Positions 1-8,483 of a stretch of DNA of 50,709 nucleotides are shown piece by piece. The position numbers and the translations under genes were made by a program. The notes beneath the pieces are model-generated. The model saw only the letters and a list, made by a program, of their open reading frames with translations. It searched no databases and was not told the origin of the DNA. The stretch comes from JAWUWD01 sp034112085 (GTDB lineage: Bacteria > Bacteroidota > Bacteroidia > Cytophagales > Cyclobacteriaceae), in contig JAWUWD010000081.1 of assembly GCA_034112085.1 (NCBI GenBank), positions 1-50,709 on the forward strand. Reading direction: 5' to 3'. Each line of letters opens with the position of its first letter. Position 1 is the stretch's first letter.

Positions 1-962
1 GATATTTTGGTATAGTGGACATGACAAATGGTTGGAAACAAATGGTGTTCAACTTGAAAATTAAGCCCACCAACAAACCACGTTACCAGTTTATTTTTCA
101 TTGCAAAATTAGCCGTAGTTCTCAACTGATGAACTGCTCTACTACTCTCAATCATATCTTCCACATGGGCGTCATGATGTTCGGGTCCTTCTACAACATG
201 TGCGAGTTGGAATACCGTAGTAATTATCAATCCAGCTACCATATGCATTATTAAAAATCCAGCTAGTACTATCCAAGCATTCACACCTAATATCATCGGC
301 AAAGCCAGTACATAAAATAGATAAATTATCTTTGTGACTATTGTCACTGGGATATTCATTGCTGATTCTTTAGTCTCCTTTGGGGTGATTTTGCTATTCT
401 TATATACCTTCAATTGCTTTATATCCTTAACAAAGAACCAACTAATAGTGGCGAAACAATACAGTAATGGTGCGTATATATGCTGGAATTTGTGGTGATT
501 TTTTAATTTTCCGTGTGGAGATAACCGAAGAAATGGCTTATCATCAATATCTTCATCTAGTCCATAAACATTGGTGAAAGTATGGTGCAAAACATTGTGT
601 TGGATCTTCCAATTGTATGCGCTAAACCCTACCAAATTCATAGAATAGCCAAACAGTTTATTAACCCATTTTTTATCAGAAAAAGCTTCATGATTAGCAT
701 CATGCATTATGCTCAGCCCAATACCAGATAGGCCCACCCCCATCACAAAATACATCACAATCATCGCCCATACAGGCAATATATGTAGCATATTGAGTAC
801 ATAAGGAACAAAATAAAGAGTCAACATCACTGTAGTCTTCAAATACATATGAATATTTCCAGCTTTAGAAACATTCTTATCTTTAAAGTATTTATTGACC
901 CTTTGGTGGATGATTTTAGAAAAATCCTTAGGCTCCAAATTTGTGAATTTCAACTTCTTCAT
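1..962 (-). CDS. Fatty acid desaturase (acyl-lipid/acyl-CoA type), 3' end cut by window edge
   Basis: Membrane-bound di-iron desaturase that introduces double bonds into acyl chains, probably to adjust membrane fluidity. Reading from the ATG at 962, 320 residues are open with no stop and run off the left edge. The three histidine boxes are visible: HDANHEA, HNVLHH and, near the edge, QVEHHLFP followed by CHVHY. Hydrophobic segments separate the boxes as expected for a four-helix membrane enzyme. Family members are about 350-370 residues, so only a short C-terminus is missing. The gene lies 47 bases downstream of a secreted-protein gene on the same strand but has a possible promoter of its own just after that gene's stop. 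Regiospecificity cannot be told from the sequence. Confidence 0.93.
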   Translation of the reverse strand, partial: MKKLKFTNLEPKDFSKIIHQRVNKYFKDKNVSKAGNIHMYLKTTVMLTLYFVPYVLNMLHILPVWAMIVMYFVMGVGLSGIGLSIMHDANHEAFSDKKWVNKLFGYSMNLVGFSAYNWKIQHNVLHHTFTNVYGLDEDIDDKPFLRLSPHGKLKNHHKFQHIYAPLLYCFATISWFFVKDIKQLKVYKNSKITPKETKESAMNIPVTIVTKIIYLFYVLALPMILGVNAWIVLAGFLIMHMVAGLIITTVFQLAHVVEGPEHHDAHVEDMIESSRAVHQLRTTANFAMKNKLVTWFVGGLNFQVEHHLFPTICHVHYTKI

Positions 963-1000
963 ATCCTACTGTTTTAGTATGAACCATTACGTTCGAACCG

Positions 1001-1008
1001 CAAAGATG
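1001..1008 (-). promoter_or_regulatory. Possible -7 element of the desaturase gene
   Basis: The minus strand reads CATCTTTG, one base off the Bacteroidota -7 consensus TAnnTTTG, about 40 bases upstream of the desaturase ATG and directly after the stop codon of the preceding gene. It continues as CGGTTCGAA, which resembles the start regions of the rpsL and tRNA-Trp promoters in this window. No good -33 TTTG is seen at the usual distance, so the call is tentative. Confidence 0.35.
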
Positions 1009-1009
1009 G

Positions 1010-1618
1010 TTATTTTTTTTCTTTATTGAAGTTTTTGAGAGCGACATCTCTAATAAAATTAGACCAATTGGTTGGGTTTAAGAAATTATTGGCAGGGACG
1101 ATTCCAGTCATATCATATAGCTGATTATTATGATATACGTTATAAAAATATTTGTTACGTTCATATTCATCTTTTGAAATACGGCTAATTTTTCGTTTTG
1201 CTTCCAACTGAACATCATCATAGTTTCGATTGGGCTCAACTTCTACAAATGCTCTACGCAGTTGATCATATTCAGGCCATGGAAATATAACTACCTCATC
1301 CAATATTATGGTTTCTTTTCGCAACAGTTGAATAAGAGAATAGCTATCACCAACCAACTTTTGAGGCATAATAAAGTAAGCATCAAAATACCCAGTCGAT
1401 GAAAACTGCAGAGTATCTCCTTCGCTAGCTGAAAAGTTAAAATGCCCCGTATTATCTGAGACTGTTCCAAAATAGGTTCCTTTGAGCCTAATATTCACAT
1501 AGGGTACCGTACTCACGGTATCGGCATCCATCACAACTCCACTTATCGTTGTCGATTTTTTTTGCGCCTGTATTAGACTTGCTATTGAGACCAGTAATAT
1601 TATCAAATACACTCTCAT
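1010..1618 (-). CDS. Secreted CarboxypepD_reg-like domain protein
   Basis: A 202-residue protein of unknown role. An N-terminal signal peptide ends near AQKK at residue 20. Residues 23-100 form a carboxypeptidase-regulatory-like beta-sandwich (ISGVVMDAD, then VPYVNIRLKGTYFGTVSDN, then GHFNF), the fold that also caps SusC-type TonB receptors. The remaining 100 residues are charged, contain EVVIFPWPEYDQLRRAF and have no recognisable catalytic motif. No barrel follows, so this is a stand-alone extracytoplasmic protein. It lies 42 bases downstream of the M42 peptidase on the same strand and could be co-transcribed with it. Function is not assigned. Confidence 0.8.
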   Translation of the reverse strand: MRVYLIILLVSIASLIQAQKKSTTISGVVMDADTVSTVPYVNIRLKGTYFGTVSDNTGHFNFSASEGDTLQFSSTGYFDAYFIMPQKLVGDSYSLIQLLRKETIILDEVVIFPWPEYDQLRRAFVEVEPNRNYDDVQLEAKRKISRISKDEYERNKYFYNVYHNNQLYDMTGIVPANNFLNPTNWSNFIRDVALKNFNKEKK

Positions 1619-1660
1619 GATCTATATCTTAAGTTATGGTTCAGATTTTGATTCAAAGTC

Positions 1661-2710
1661 TTACTTATGTTTCCAATCATACTGATCGAGCTCCATCAAA
1701 CACGCCATCAATAAATCAATACTTCCTTGAATATCATCTTTATGTGCCATCTCTATCACCTGATGCAGATGTCTAGTAGGAATAGAAACTGCTCCAGATA
1801 TAGCTCCATTTTTACCCATTCTTTGAATCCCTGCAGTATCAGTACCTCCAGCAGTCAATATCTCATGCTGCCACTTAATCTTATGCTTATCAGCAATCTT
1901 CTTCATATAGTCGACCATTCTATAATCACATATGGTCATCGCGTCCAATATCTTGATAGCTGTTCCCTCTCCCAACTTGGTCACCACCTCGTGAGGCTGT
2001 GCTCCTGGTAGATCAAAAGCAATAGTCGTATCAAGTCCAAACCCAAAATCAGGATTGATGCTATGAGCCGCAACATTCGCACCTCGTATGCCTACTTCCT
2101 CTTGTACTGTAAATACGCCATATACGTCATAGGGCGTTTCCTTTAAGTTACGTAATGTTTCAATCAAAATGAAGACTGATACCCGATTATCAATTGATTT
2201 GCAATTGACACAATCGCCCATTTCTATCAATGCCCTTTCTCTAGTGATCGTATCTCCAACACCTATAAACTTTGTCACCTCCTTCTTGTTCATACCCATA
2301 TCGACATAGAAGTCGGTAGTTTTAGGCATTTTTGTTCGCTCCTCAGCAGACATGACATGAATAGGTTTAGTCCCCATCACCCCTATCATATCCTTCTTGC
2401 CATGAACAATTACTCTCTGGGCAGTTAACGTTTTAGGATCAAAACCTCCCAATGTAGTAAATCTTAAAAAGCCATTGTCATCGATATGAGTAACAATGAA
2501 GCCAATCTCATCCATATGAGCTCCAACCATAGCTTTCTTTGAGGAATCTTTCCCGCGCTTGATAGCTATTACATTTCCCATGTTGTCTACTTCTATCTCA
2601 TCTACAAGCGATTTGACTTCTTCGATGATTAGATTTCTTATTCTGCTTTCGTATCCAGGTGCTCCGGGTGCTTCACAGATAGAGGCTAATAATTTTGTAT
2701 TGATTGACAT
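1661..2710 (-). CDS. M42 family metallopeptidase (tetrahedral aminopeptidase type)
   Basis: Cytoplasmic di-metal aminopeptidase that trims N-terminal residues from peptides; some family members are annotated as CelM/endoglucanase. Length 349 residues is typical. Metal and catalytic residues can be followed: H65 and D67 in GAHMDEIGF, D174 in KSIDNRV, E204/E205 in VQEEVGIRG, D227, and H316 near the C-terminus in PTRHLHQV. The AGGTDTAG motif at 287-294 is characteristic of M42. There is no signal peptide. The ATG at 2710 begins MSINTKLL, and the promoter would lie in the 117-base divergent gap shared with the penicillin-binding protein gene. Substrate preference cannot be predicted. Confidence 0.95.
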   Translation of the reverse strand: MSINTKLLASICEAPGAPGYESRIRNLIIEEVKSLVDEIEVDNMGNVIAIKRGKDSSKKAMVGAHMDEIGFIVTHIDDNGFLRFTTLGGFDPKTLTAQRVIVHGKKDMIGVMGTKPIHVMSAEERTKMPKTTDFYVDMGMNKKEVTKFIGVGDTITRERALIEMGDCVNCKSIDNRVSVFILIETLRNLKETPYDVYGVFTVQEEVGIRGANVAAHSINPDFGFGLDTTIAFDLPGAQPHEVVTKLGEGTAIKILDAMTICDYRMVDYMKKIADKHKIKWQHEILTAGGTDTAGIQRMGKNGAISGAVSIPTRHLHQVIEMAHKDDIQGSIDLLMACLMELDQYDWKHK

Positions 2711-2827
2711 ATTTTGATTTTATTTCTTTCTAGATCTTTAATTTACTTCCTTTTCTCTCGTTGGATATTTACTTTCGTGCCTTTACCACTCTGCTAAGGG
2801 TACTAACAACTGCCCACGAATCACCAT

Positions 2828-5194
2828 ATGGCCAAAAGAAAACCACCAGTCAAAAAAACCTCAAAAAAGGCACAAAAGCAATCAAAATCATGGAAGAAGA
2901 AAGTGTTCGCCTACTCTTTGAAGTTAGGCTTGCTCACCCTACTCTTATTGTCATCATTTATTGGCAGTGTCTACTTGGGATTCTTTGGTCCTCTTCCTAC
3001 CAAACAAGAATTACTAAAAATCAAAAATAGTGAAGCTAGTGAAGTATATAGCGCAGATGGTGTTCTATTAGGGAAATATTATTTACAAGATCGTTCGGCA
3101 GTCCCATTCGGTCTCATTTCCAAACATGCACTGAATGCACTTGTTGCAACCGAAGATGCCCGCTTCTACCAACATGCCGGGATAGACTATCGTAGCTTAC
3201 TAAGGGTGCTAGTACGTACAGTTATCCTGCAAGATAGATCTGGTGGTGGTGGTAGTACTATCACGCAGCAACTGGTCAAGAATGTTTATGGACGAAGATC
3301 TCATAAATATCTTTCCACCCCAATCAATAAGATTCGAGAAATATTCATTGCCAAACGACTTGAAGAAGTTTATAGCAAAGAAGATATAATCACTTTATAC
3401 TTTAACACTGTTCCTTTTGGAGATAATGCATTTGGCATAGAAAGCACTTCTCAGCGATTTTTCAACAAGCATGCAAAAGACCTATCTATTCCTGAAGCAG
3501 CAACCATAGTTGGCATGCTCAAGGCCAATTACTCGTATAATCCTCGTTTGTTTCCTGACAAATCCACTCTCAGAAGAAACGTAGTTATGGGGCAGATGAA
3601 TAAATATGGCTATCTCACTCGAGATGATATGGCGTCTTATAAAAAGTCTCCGTTAGTACTGAACTACAAACCTCAATCTCGCAGAGAAGGTATAGCAACT
3701 TACTTCAGAGAGCAAGTCCGTCAAAAAGCGCTAAAGTGGTGTGCAGCTAGCACTAAATCAGGTGGAACACCATACAACCTGTATACAGATGGTCTTAAAA
3801 TACGTACTAGTCTTGACTCCAGAATGCAGCAATATGCAGAATCTGCACTCACTGAACAGATGGCTGCATTACAAGCAGTTTTCAAAAGGCATATTAGCAA
3901 AAAAGAGCCTTGGCGTACCAATGCCAATATTATTGATCGTGCTATTAGGCAATCCGATCGCTATAAGCGGCTCTCTTCAAATGGAATGAAGACCTCCGAA
4001 ATACTGAAAACATTTGATGTTAAAGCACCAATGGAAATATTCACTTGGGACGGGCTAAAACAAGTAAGTATGAGTCCGAAAGATTCTATTAAACATTATT
4101 TGAGTTTTCTCAATGCTGGGTTTATAGCTATGGATAGCCACAGCGGAGCCACCAAAGCTTGGGTGGGTGGAATTGATTTCAAATATTTTCAATACGATCA
4201 TGTCCAAGTATCTACCAAACGACAAGTGGGCTCTACGTTCAAGCCGATCGTATATGCAGCGGCATTGGAAGCTGGCATAGAACCCTGTGAATACATCTCT
4301 GCCGAAAAAGTGGTTTATGAAAATTATGAAAATTGGTCGCCTGAAAATGGTGAAGACAATTATGATCAAAAGTATTCTATGCTTGGCGCATTGACAAAAT
4401 CAGTCAATACAGTGGCAGTAAATCTGATTGATCAAACCGGCATATCAAAAGTGATCAATCTAGCTATTAATATGGGAGTAGATAGCGAATTACCGCATGT
4501 TCCTTCATTAGCACTTGGAGTGGCAAACATCTCCATTTCTGAAATGGCCAATGCTTACAGTACATTTTCAAACAATGGAGTCCCCGTCAGTCCCTATGCG
4601 ATCGAACGAATCGAAGACACCAATGGCAAGATACTTTACCAACATTCGACTCCTAAACCCACCCAGGTGATTAACAAAGAAACTAGTGAACTGATGATCA
4701 CTATGATGAAAAATGTAGTAGATAAGGGCACTGGATCACGCATAAGATGGAAATATAACCTCAATAACGATTTAGCTGGCAAAACAGGAACAACTCAATC
4801 GAATACGGATGGTTGGTTTGCTTCAACACTTCCTGATCTAGTAATGATCTCATGGGTCGGGGCAGACAATCCAGCATTCCACTTCAGATCAACGGCACTA
4901 GGTCAAGGTGCAAATACGGCACTGCCTATTACGGCACTTTTCTTGAAGAATCTTAATAGGGATACTGAACTCGATCACATATCCAAAGCTAAATTCTCAG
5001 TTCCTTCTACCAGCACTTTGGAAATGCTTGATTGTCTTCCACAAAAAGAGGATAAGAACCTAATAGAGAAGGTTTTTGGTAAGAAGGACAAAGAAGTGAA
5101 AAAGGATTTTGGTGACAGCCTTGGCGTTGAGAAGGAGAAAAAAGGTTTTTTCAATAAGGTCAAAGGACTTTTTAAAAAGAAGAAGGGAAAGTAG
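2828..5194 (+). CDS. Class A penicillin-binding protein (bifunctional transglycosylase/transpeptidase)
   Basis: Inner-membrane peptidoglycan synthase that polymerises lipid II glycan strands and cross-links them. The 788 residues contain a basic cytoplasmic N-terminus (1-26), one membrane helix (about 27-50), a GT51 transglycosylase domain with EDARFYQH at 109-116 and GGSTITQQLVKN at 141-152, and a transpeptidase domain with the SxxK serine at 469 (STFK), SVN at 525-527 and KTGTT at 652-656. All key residues are present, so the enzyme should be active. The last 50 or so residues are an unusual Lys/Glu-rich tail, presumably periplasmic. The ATG at 2828 is followed by MAKRKPPVKK. The gene is divergent from the M42 peptidase gene. 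Closest to the PBP1a/MrcA group. Confidence 0.97.
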   Translation: MAKRKPPVKKTSKKAQKQSKSWKKKVFAYSLKLGLLTLLLLSSFIGSVYLGFFGPLPTKQELLKIKNSEASEVYSADGVLLGKYYLQDRSAVPFGLISKHALNALVATEDARFYQHAGIDYRSLLRVLVRTVILQDRSGGGGSTITQQLVKNVYGRRSHKYLSTPINKIREIFIAKRLEEVYSKEDIITLYFNTVPFGDNAFGIESTSQRFFNKHAKDLSIPEAATIVGMLKANYSYNPRLFPDKSTLRRNVVMGQMNKYGYLTRDDMASYKKSPLVLNYKPQSRREGIATYFREQVRQKALKWCAASTKSGGTPYNLYTDGLKIRTSLDSRMQQYAESALTEQMAALQAVFKRHISKKEPWRTNANIIDRAIRQSDRYKRLSSNGMKTSEILKTFDVKAPMEIFTWDGLKQVSMSPKDSIKHYLSFLNAGFIAMDSHSGATKAWVGGIDFKYFQYDHVQVSTKRQVGSTFKPIVYAAALEAGIEPCEYISAEKVVYENYENWSPENGEDNYDQKYSMLGALTKSVNTVAVNLIDQTGISKVINLAINMGVDSELPHVPSLALGVANISISEMANAYSTFSNNGVPVSPYAIERIEDTNGKILYQHSTPKPTQVINKETSELMITMMKNVVDKGTGSRIRWKYNLNNDLAGKTGTTQSNTDGWFASTLPDLVMISWVGADNPAFHFRSTALGQGANTALPITALFLKNLNRDTELDHISKAKFSVPSTSTLEMLDCLPQKEDKNLIEKVFGKKDKEVKKDFGDSLGVEKEKKGFFNKVKGLFKKKKGK

Positions 5195-5272
5195 CACATT
5201 GGCCAAATGTTGGAGAAACTACTAACTACCATTTGTTAGTTATTTATATTATCTTAGTACCAAACAAAAACA

Positions 5273-5752
5273 ATGGAAGACGTAATGGATAAATTGATCA
5301 TCGCCAGTCACGCAGAGTTTGAAGCATACCTTGGTAAACAATTAGGGGTGTCTGATTATCTGAAAATCACGCAAGAACAAATCAATCAATTTGCAAGTGC
5401 CACTCTTGACCATCAATGGATACATACCGATCCAGAAAGAGCTGCAAAAGAAGGTCCTTTCAAATCTACTATTGCACATGGATATTTGACTGTCTCAGTT
5501 GCACCTTACCTTTGGGCGCAGATAGCAGAAATTCGCAATCTCAAAATGATGATCAACTATGGTATAGAAAAACTAAAATTTGGCCAGCCTGTATTGGTGA
5601 ATAATGAGGTAAGGCTTAAAGCTTCGTTGAATTCTATTGTGAACTTAAGAGGTATTACAAAAGCACATTTAGATGTTGTTTTAGAAATCAAGGATAATCC
5701 AAAGCCTGCATTTACGGCTACGATTGTCTTTCTATATCACTTTGATAGCTAA
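5273..5752 (+). CDS. MaoC-like (R)-specific enoyl hydratase/dehydratase, NodN-like
   Basis: A single hot-dog-fold protein of about 159 residues expected to hydrate enoyl-CoA or a related thioester. The hydratase-2 signature is present: FASATLDHQWIHTDPERA, with the Asp and His of the catalytic dyad, followed by STIAHGYLT. The length matches the single-domain NodN/MaoC-like group. Two in-frame ATGs are possible, at 5273 and 5285 (MDKLIIAS); the second matches the usual family N-terminus and may be the true start. It is 78 bases after the penicillin-binding protein gene and ends at a strong terminator. Physiological substrate is unknown. Confidence 0.88.
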   Translation: MEDVMDKLIIASHAEFEAYLGKQLGVSDYLKITQEQINQFASATLDHQWIHTDPERAAKEGPFKSTIAHGYLTVSVAPYLWAQIAEIRNLKMMINYGIEKLKFGQPVLVNNEVRLKASLNSIVNLRGITKAHLDVVLEIKDNPKPAFTATIVFLYHFDS

Positions 5753-5772
5753 AAGATTAACTTACAACCCAT

Positions 5773-5807
5773 AAAAAAAGGCTTTCTGAAATCAGAAAGC
5801 CTTTTTT
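5773..5807. terminator. Bidirectional intrinsic terminator between the MaoC gene and tRNA-Leu
   Basis: A 15-base arm (AAAAAAGGCTTTCTG) and its exact complement enclose a 4-base AAAT loop, with an A-run on one side and a T-run on the other. It can stop both the plus-strand hydratase transcript and the minus-strand tRNA transcript, which converge here. Confidence 0.9.
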
Positions 5808-5808
5808 G

Positions 5809-5892
5809 TGCGCACGAGAGGAGTCGAACCTCCACGACCTTGCGGTCACCAGCCCCTCAAGCTGGCGCGTCTACCAATTCCGCCACGTGCGC
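5809..5892 (-). tRNA. tRNA-Leu (anticodon GAG)
   Basis: An 84-base class II tRNA. The acceptor stem GCGCACG pairs with CGTGCGC, followed by discriminator A. The anticodon stem CCAGC/GCTGG encloses the loop TTGAGGG, giving anticodon GAG. A long variable arm (TGGTGACCGCAAGGTCGT region) is present as expected for leucine. The T arm carries GGTTCGACTCC. CCA is not encoded. A strong promoter lies about 25 bases upstream and a terminator immediately downstream, so it is a single-gene unit. Confidence 0.97.
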
Positions 5893-5916
5893 ATATCATT
5901 ATTGGTAATGAGTCGC

Positions 5917-5947
5917 CAAAAGTAGAAATGTTTTTTGGTATTATCAA
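5917..5947 (-). promoter_or_regulatory. Promoter of tRNA-Leu
   Basis: On the minus strand TTG (5947-5945), a 20-base spacer and TACTTTTG (5924-5917) match the Bacteroidota housekeeping promoter TTG/TTTG-N19-21-TAnnTTTG. Transcription should begin near 5912, giving a leader of about 20 bases before the mature tRNA. Confidence 0.75.
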
Positions 5948-5957
5948 CAATAAATAA

Positions 5958-6902
5958 TCATTGTAATTGCCAGAGCACATCTATATAGTTTTTGTTTGTA
6001 TCCGTAAGGTGCTCGACCGTCTTAAACGCATGTTTATTCGACATTTCAAGCAATTCTTTTGGGGAAAATTTTCTAGATATTTCCAAATGAATTGGTTCCC
6101 ATTCATCAAATTCAATGGTAGTCTTCAATAAGCCAATACTCACGGACTGTTTAGACCTACTTAGTAAATGACTCTCTGCTTTTCCGCTTACAGGATTGTA
6201 AGTTGGATAATGAATGAACTCGTTCAAATCAAATTTTGCATCCAACTCATCATTCATTCGTTGTAGAATATTGAGATTAAAATCCCTAGTAACTCCTTTC
6301 CGATCGTCATATGCGTTGCGAATTACTTGAGGATTCTTTTTCAGATCGAAGCCAATGAGAACAACATCTTCCCTTTTAAGGTTACTTGCCATTGATGAAA
6401 GAAAATCATTCCTGTCTTTCTCCGTAAAATTGCCAATATTCGACCCTAAAAATAGCACAACACTCTTCTCAACATGTTCCTCTTTCAAGTCACCTAAGAC
6501 TTTGAAATAGTCACCACAAACCGGTGAGATATTCAACGTTGGAAATTCCTCTTCTAGAGAAGTCTGTAGCATCTCCAATACATTTGCCGAGATATCAACT
6601 GGCACATACTCGAAATCACACCCCTGGGATAAGAAATATCTTAGTAAGATCTTTGTCTTCAAACCATCACCTGCGCCCAACTCTATCATCCTGAACCTCC
6701 CTCCATCAGAGCAAAGTTCATAAATTTGCTGTCGGTATGTTTCTAGAATCTCATATTCAGCGCGCGTCAAATAATACTCTTCTAACTGCATTATTTGCTG
6801 AAAAAGCTCATCTCCTCTTTGGTTATAAAAGTATTTCGAAGAAAGATGTTTTTGGTCAGCAGTAAGCCCTTCCAGTACATCACTGGCAAATTGATTGTTC
6901 AT
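5958..6902 (-). CDS. egtD: L-histidine N-alpha-methyltransferase EgtD
   Basis: SAM-dependent enzyme that trimethylates the alpha-amino group of histidine to hercynine, the first step of ergothioneine synthesis. Length 314 residues matches EgtD. The SAM-binding loop ELGAGDG is at residues 74-80, preceded by the family N-terminal block KYFYNQRGDELFQQI and LTRAEYEIL (about 23-53). FLGSNIGNF follows around residue 151, and the family's histidine-binding C-terminal part is retained. It is 13 bases downstream of egtB on the same strand, so the two form an operon. The pairing with egtB makes the assignment secure. Confidence 0.96.
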   Translation of the reverse strand: MNNQFASDVLEGLTADQKHLSSKYFYNQRGDELFQQIMQLEEYYLTRAEYEILETYRQQIYELCSDGGRFRMIELGAGDGLKTKILLRYFLSQGCDFEYVPVDISANVLEMLQTSLEEEFPTLNISPVCGDYFKVLGDLKEEHVEKSVVLFLGSNIGNFTEKDRNDFLSSMASNLKREDVVLIGFDLKKNPQVIRNAYDDRKGVTRDFNLNILQRMNDELDAKFDLNEFIHYPTYNPVSGKAESHLLSRSKQSVSIGLLKTTIEFDEWEPIHLEISRKFSPKELLEMSNKHAFKTVEHLTDTNKNYIDVLWQLQ

Positions 6903-6915
6903 TAACTACAACATT

Positions 6916-8166
6916 TTAAATACTTTCTGCCAGTCTAATGCCTGAAAAAAGCCACCGTAGGTGTGGATGAAAAAAATTTCTATATGTATTTCTAATGTGA
7001 TCAACAGCCGTTGCACAAGATCCTCCTTTTAACACCATCTGATTAACCATGAATTTCCCATTGTACTCTCCCAATGCTCCATCTGCCGTTTCATAATTAG
7101 GGTATGGCGAGTAATTACTACTTGTCCATTCCCAAACATCACCTAACATCTGGGAGTTCCCTGATATTCGAGCTATTGTTCCAAAATTCTGTTTGTCCGA
7201 CAGATTTGCTACTGCTTTGTTATTCATCAATGAAGATTGACTAGCCACTTCCCACTCTTCCTCGGTCGGGAGTCTTTTCCCGATCCATCTCGCATAAGCA
7301 TCTGCCTCATAATAACTCACATGAGTAACAGGCTGATTCAAATCAATCTTTCTTAATCCTCCCACCAGCTCATATTGACACCATTCTCCATTAACCTTAT
7401 GCCAGTGTAAAGGTGCAAAGACTCTGTGCTCCCCAACCCAGTCCCAGCCCTCTGACAGCCAGTAGTTGAACTTCTCATACCCACCTGCCTCCATGAATAA
7501 TAGATACTCACGATTCGTCACAAGTCGATCCATTATTCGGCAGGGATTGATGTATACTTTATGAACACTCAATTCATTATCAAAACAAAATTCATTTCCT
7601 TGATATCCAACTGTATATACTCCTTCTTCAATCTCAATAAAACTTGAATCACCTATCTCTCCACTTGACTTCTCAGTTTCTAATTCTCGATAGATGGGGA
7701 AAGTTGGATTGGTTCCTAGAATATATTTGATGTCATAAACGAGTAGCTCTTGATGCTGCTGTTCATGCTGCAATCCTATTTCAACAATATGCTTGATCGA
7801 GTCATCCAAATCTTCATTGAGCAAATCAATCATATGCTTTTCAACATACGCTCTATATTCGTGAACTTCCGCTACTCCAGGTCTTGTTAAGTTCCCGCGA
7901 TTGGGTCTTAACACTCGCTCCCCAACAGTCTCATAGTAGCTATTGAATAAGAAGTTATAGTCCTTATCGTATACGTTATAACCTTTCAGATAAGGTGCGA
8001 GTAGGAAATTCTCAAAAAACCAGGTTGTATGTGCTAAGTGCCATTTTGGAGGGCTTACATCTACTATGGGTTGGACAACATAATCTTCATGAATCAGTGG
8101 ATCACAGATGAAGGCTGTTTGTTGACGAATCCGTACAAATCTCTGCGCATAACTTTCTCTGCTCAT
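6916..8166 (-). CDS. egtB: Ergothioneine sulfoxide synthase EgtB
   Basis: Non-haem iron enzyme that uses oxygen to join a thiol donor to hercynine, forming the sulfoxide precursor of ergothioneine. The 416 residues show a DinB-like N-terminal domain with the iron-binding histidines H43 (WHLAHTTWF) and H134/H138 (LQHEQQHQE), then an FGE-sulfatase-like domain from about residue 175 with RLPTEEEWEVA, DVWEWTSS and CATAVDHIRNTYRNFF. It is the first gene of the egtB-egtD pair. No egtA, egtC or egtE gene is present in the window, so whether the donor is cysteine or gamma-glutamylcysteine cannot be settled here. No convincing promoter box was seen just upstream. Confidence 0.95.
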   Translation of the reverse strand: MSRESYAQRFVRIRQQTAFICDPLIHEDYVVQPIVDVSPPKWHLAHTTWFFENFLLAPYLKGYNVYDKDYNFLFNSYYETVGERVLRPNRGNLTRPGVAEVHEYRAYVEKHMIDLLNEDLDDSIKHIVEIGLQHEQQHQELLVYDIKYILGTNPTFPIYRELETEKSSGEIGDSSFIEIEEGVYTVGYQGNEFCFDNELSVHKVYINPCRIMDRLVTNREYLLFMEAGGYEKFNYWLSEGWDWVGEHRVFAPLHWHKVNGEWCQYELVGGLRKIDLNQPVTHVSYYEADAYARWIGKRLPTEEEWEVASQSSLMNNKAVANLSDKQNFGTIARISGNSQMLGDVWEWTSSNYSPYPNYETADGALGEYNGKFMVNQMVLKGGSCATAVDHIRNTYRNFFHPHLRWLFSGIRLAESI

Positions 8167-8483
8167 ACGTAATATTCTATTGAAATCGTAATATCATAGA
8201 ATATCTACTGTTTAGCAAGAATTTGCACTTTTCCTTAGGAATGGAAATGAGATAAGGCCCAAAGTGTCAGTTACACAACACTGAGAACTAGCACTGTCTA
8301 TTTATTTTCTAGATTGAAACGGTAAGAGTAGAAAAAGAACAAACTAAAAAAAGCCAATACGCTGAATATCTGTAAGTAGAACATAACGAGGTTTTTAGTA
8401 ATTATCTATAAATATCCTCATTACCTGTAATTATAAAAAAACAAATAGGTGTCTAATCATACAATGTAAGTTCTAATAGTCGA
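8167..8483. other. Intergenic stretch with no gene found
   Basis: These 317 AT-rich bases separate the start of egtB from the stop of the ACMSD-type gene, both on the minus strand. I see no open frame with coding character, no tRNA fold, no clear terminator after the upstream gene and no TAnnTTTG promoter close to egtB. The egtB promoter must nevertheless lie here. Confidence 0.6.

Noticed and set aside
15..254. 79-codon plus-strand frame at the left edge
   Set aside because: It lies opposite the desaturase histidine-box region and has no independent support.
2761..3030. Open frame of 89 codons on the plus strand overlapping the penicillin-binding protein start
   Set aside because: It is out of frame with a protein that has complete conserved motifs; its composition is not protein-like.
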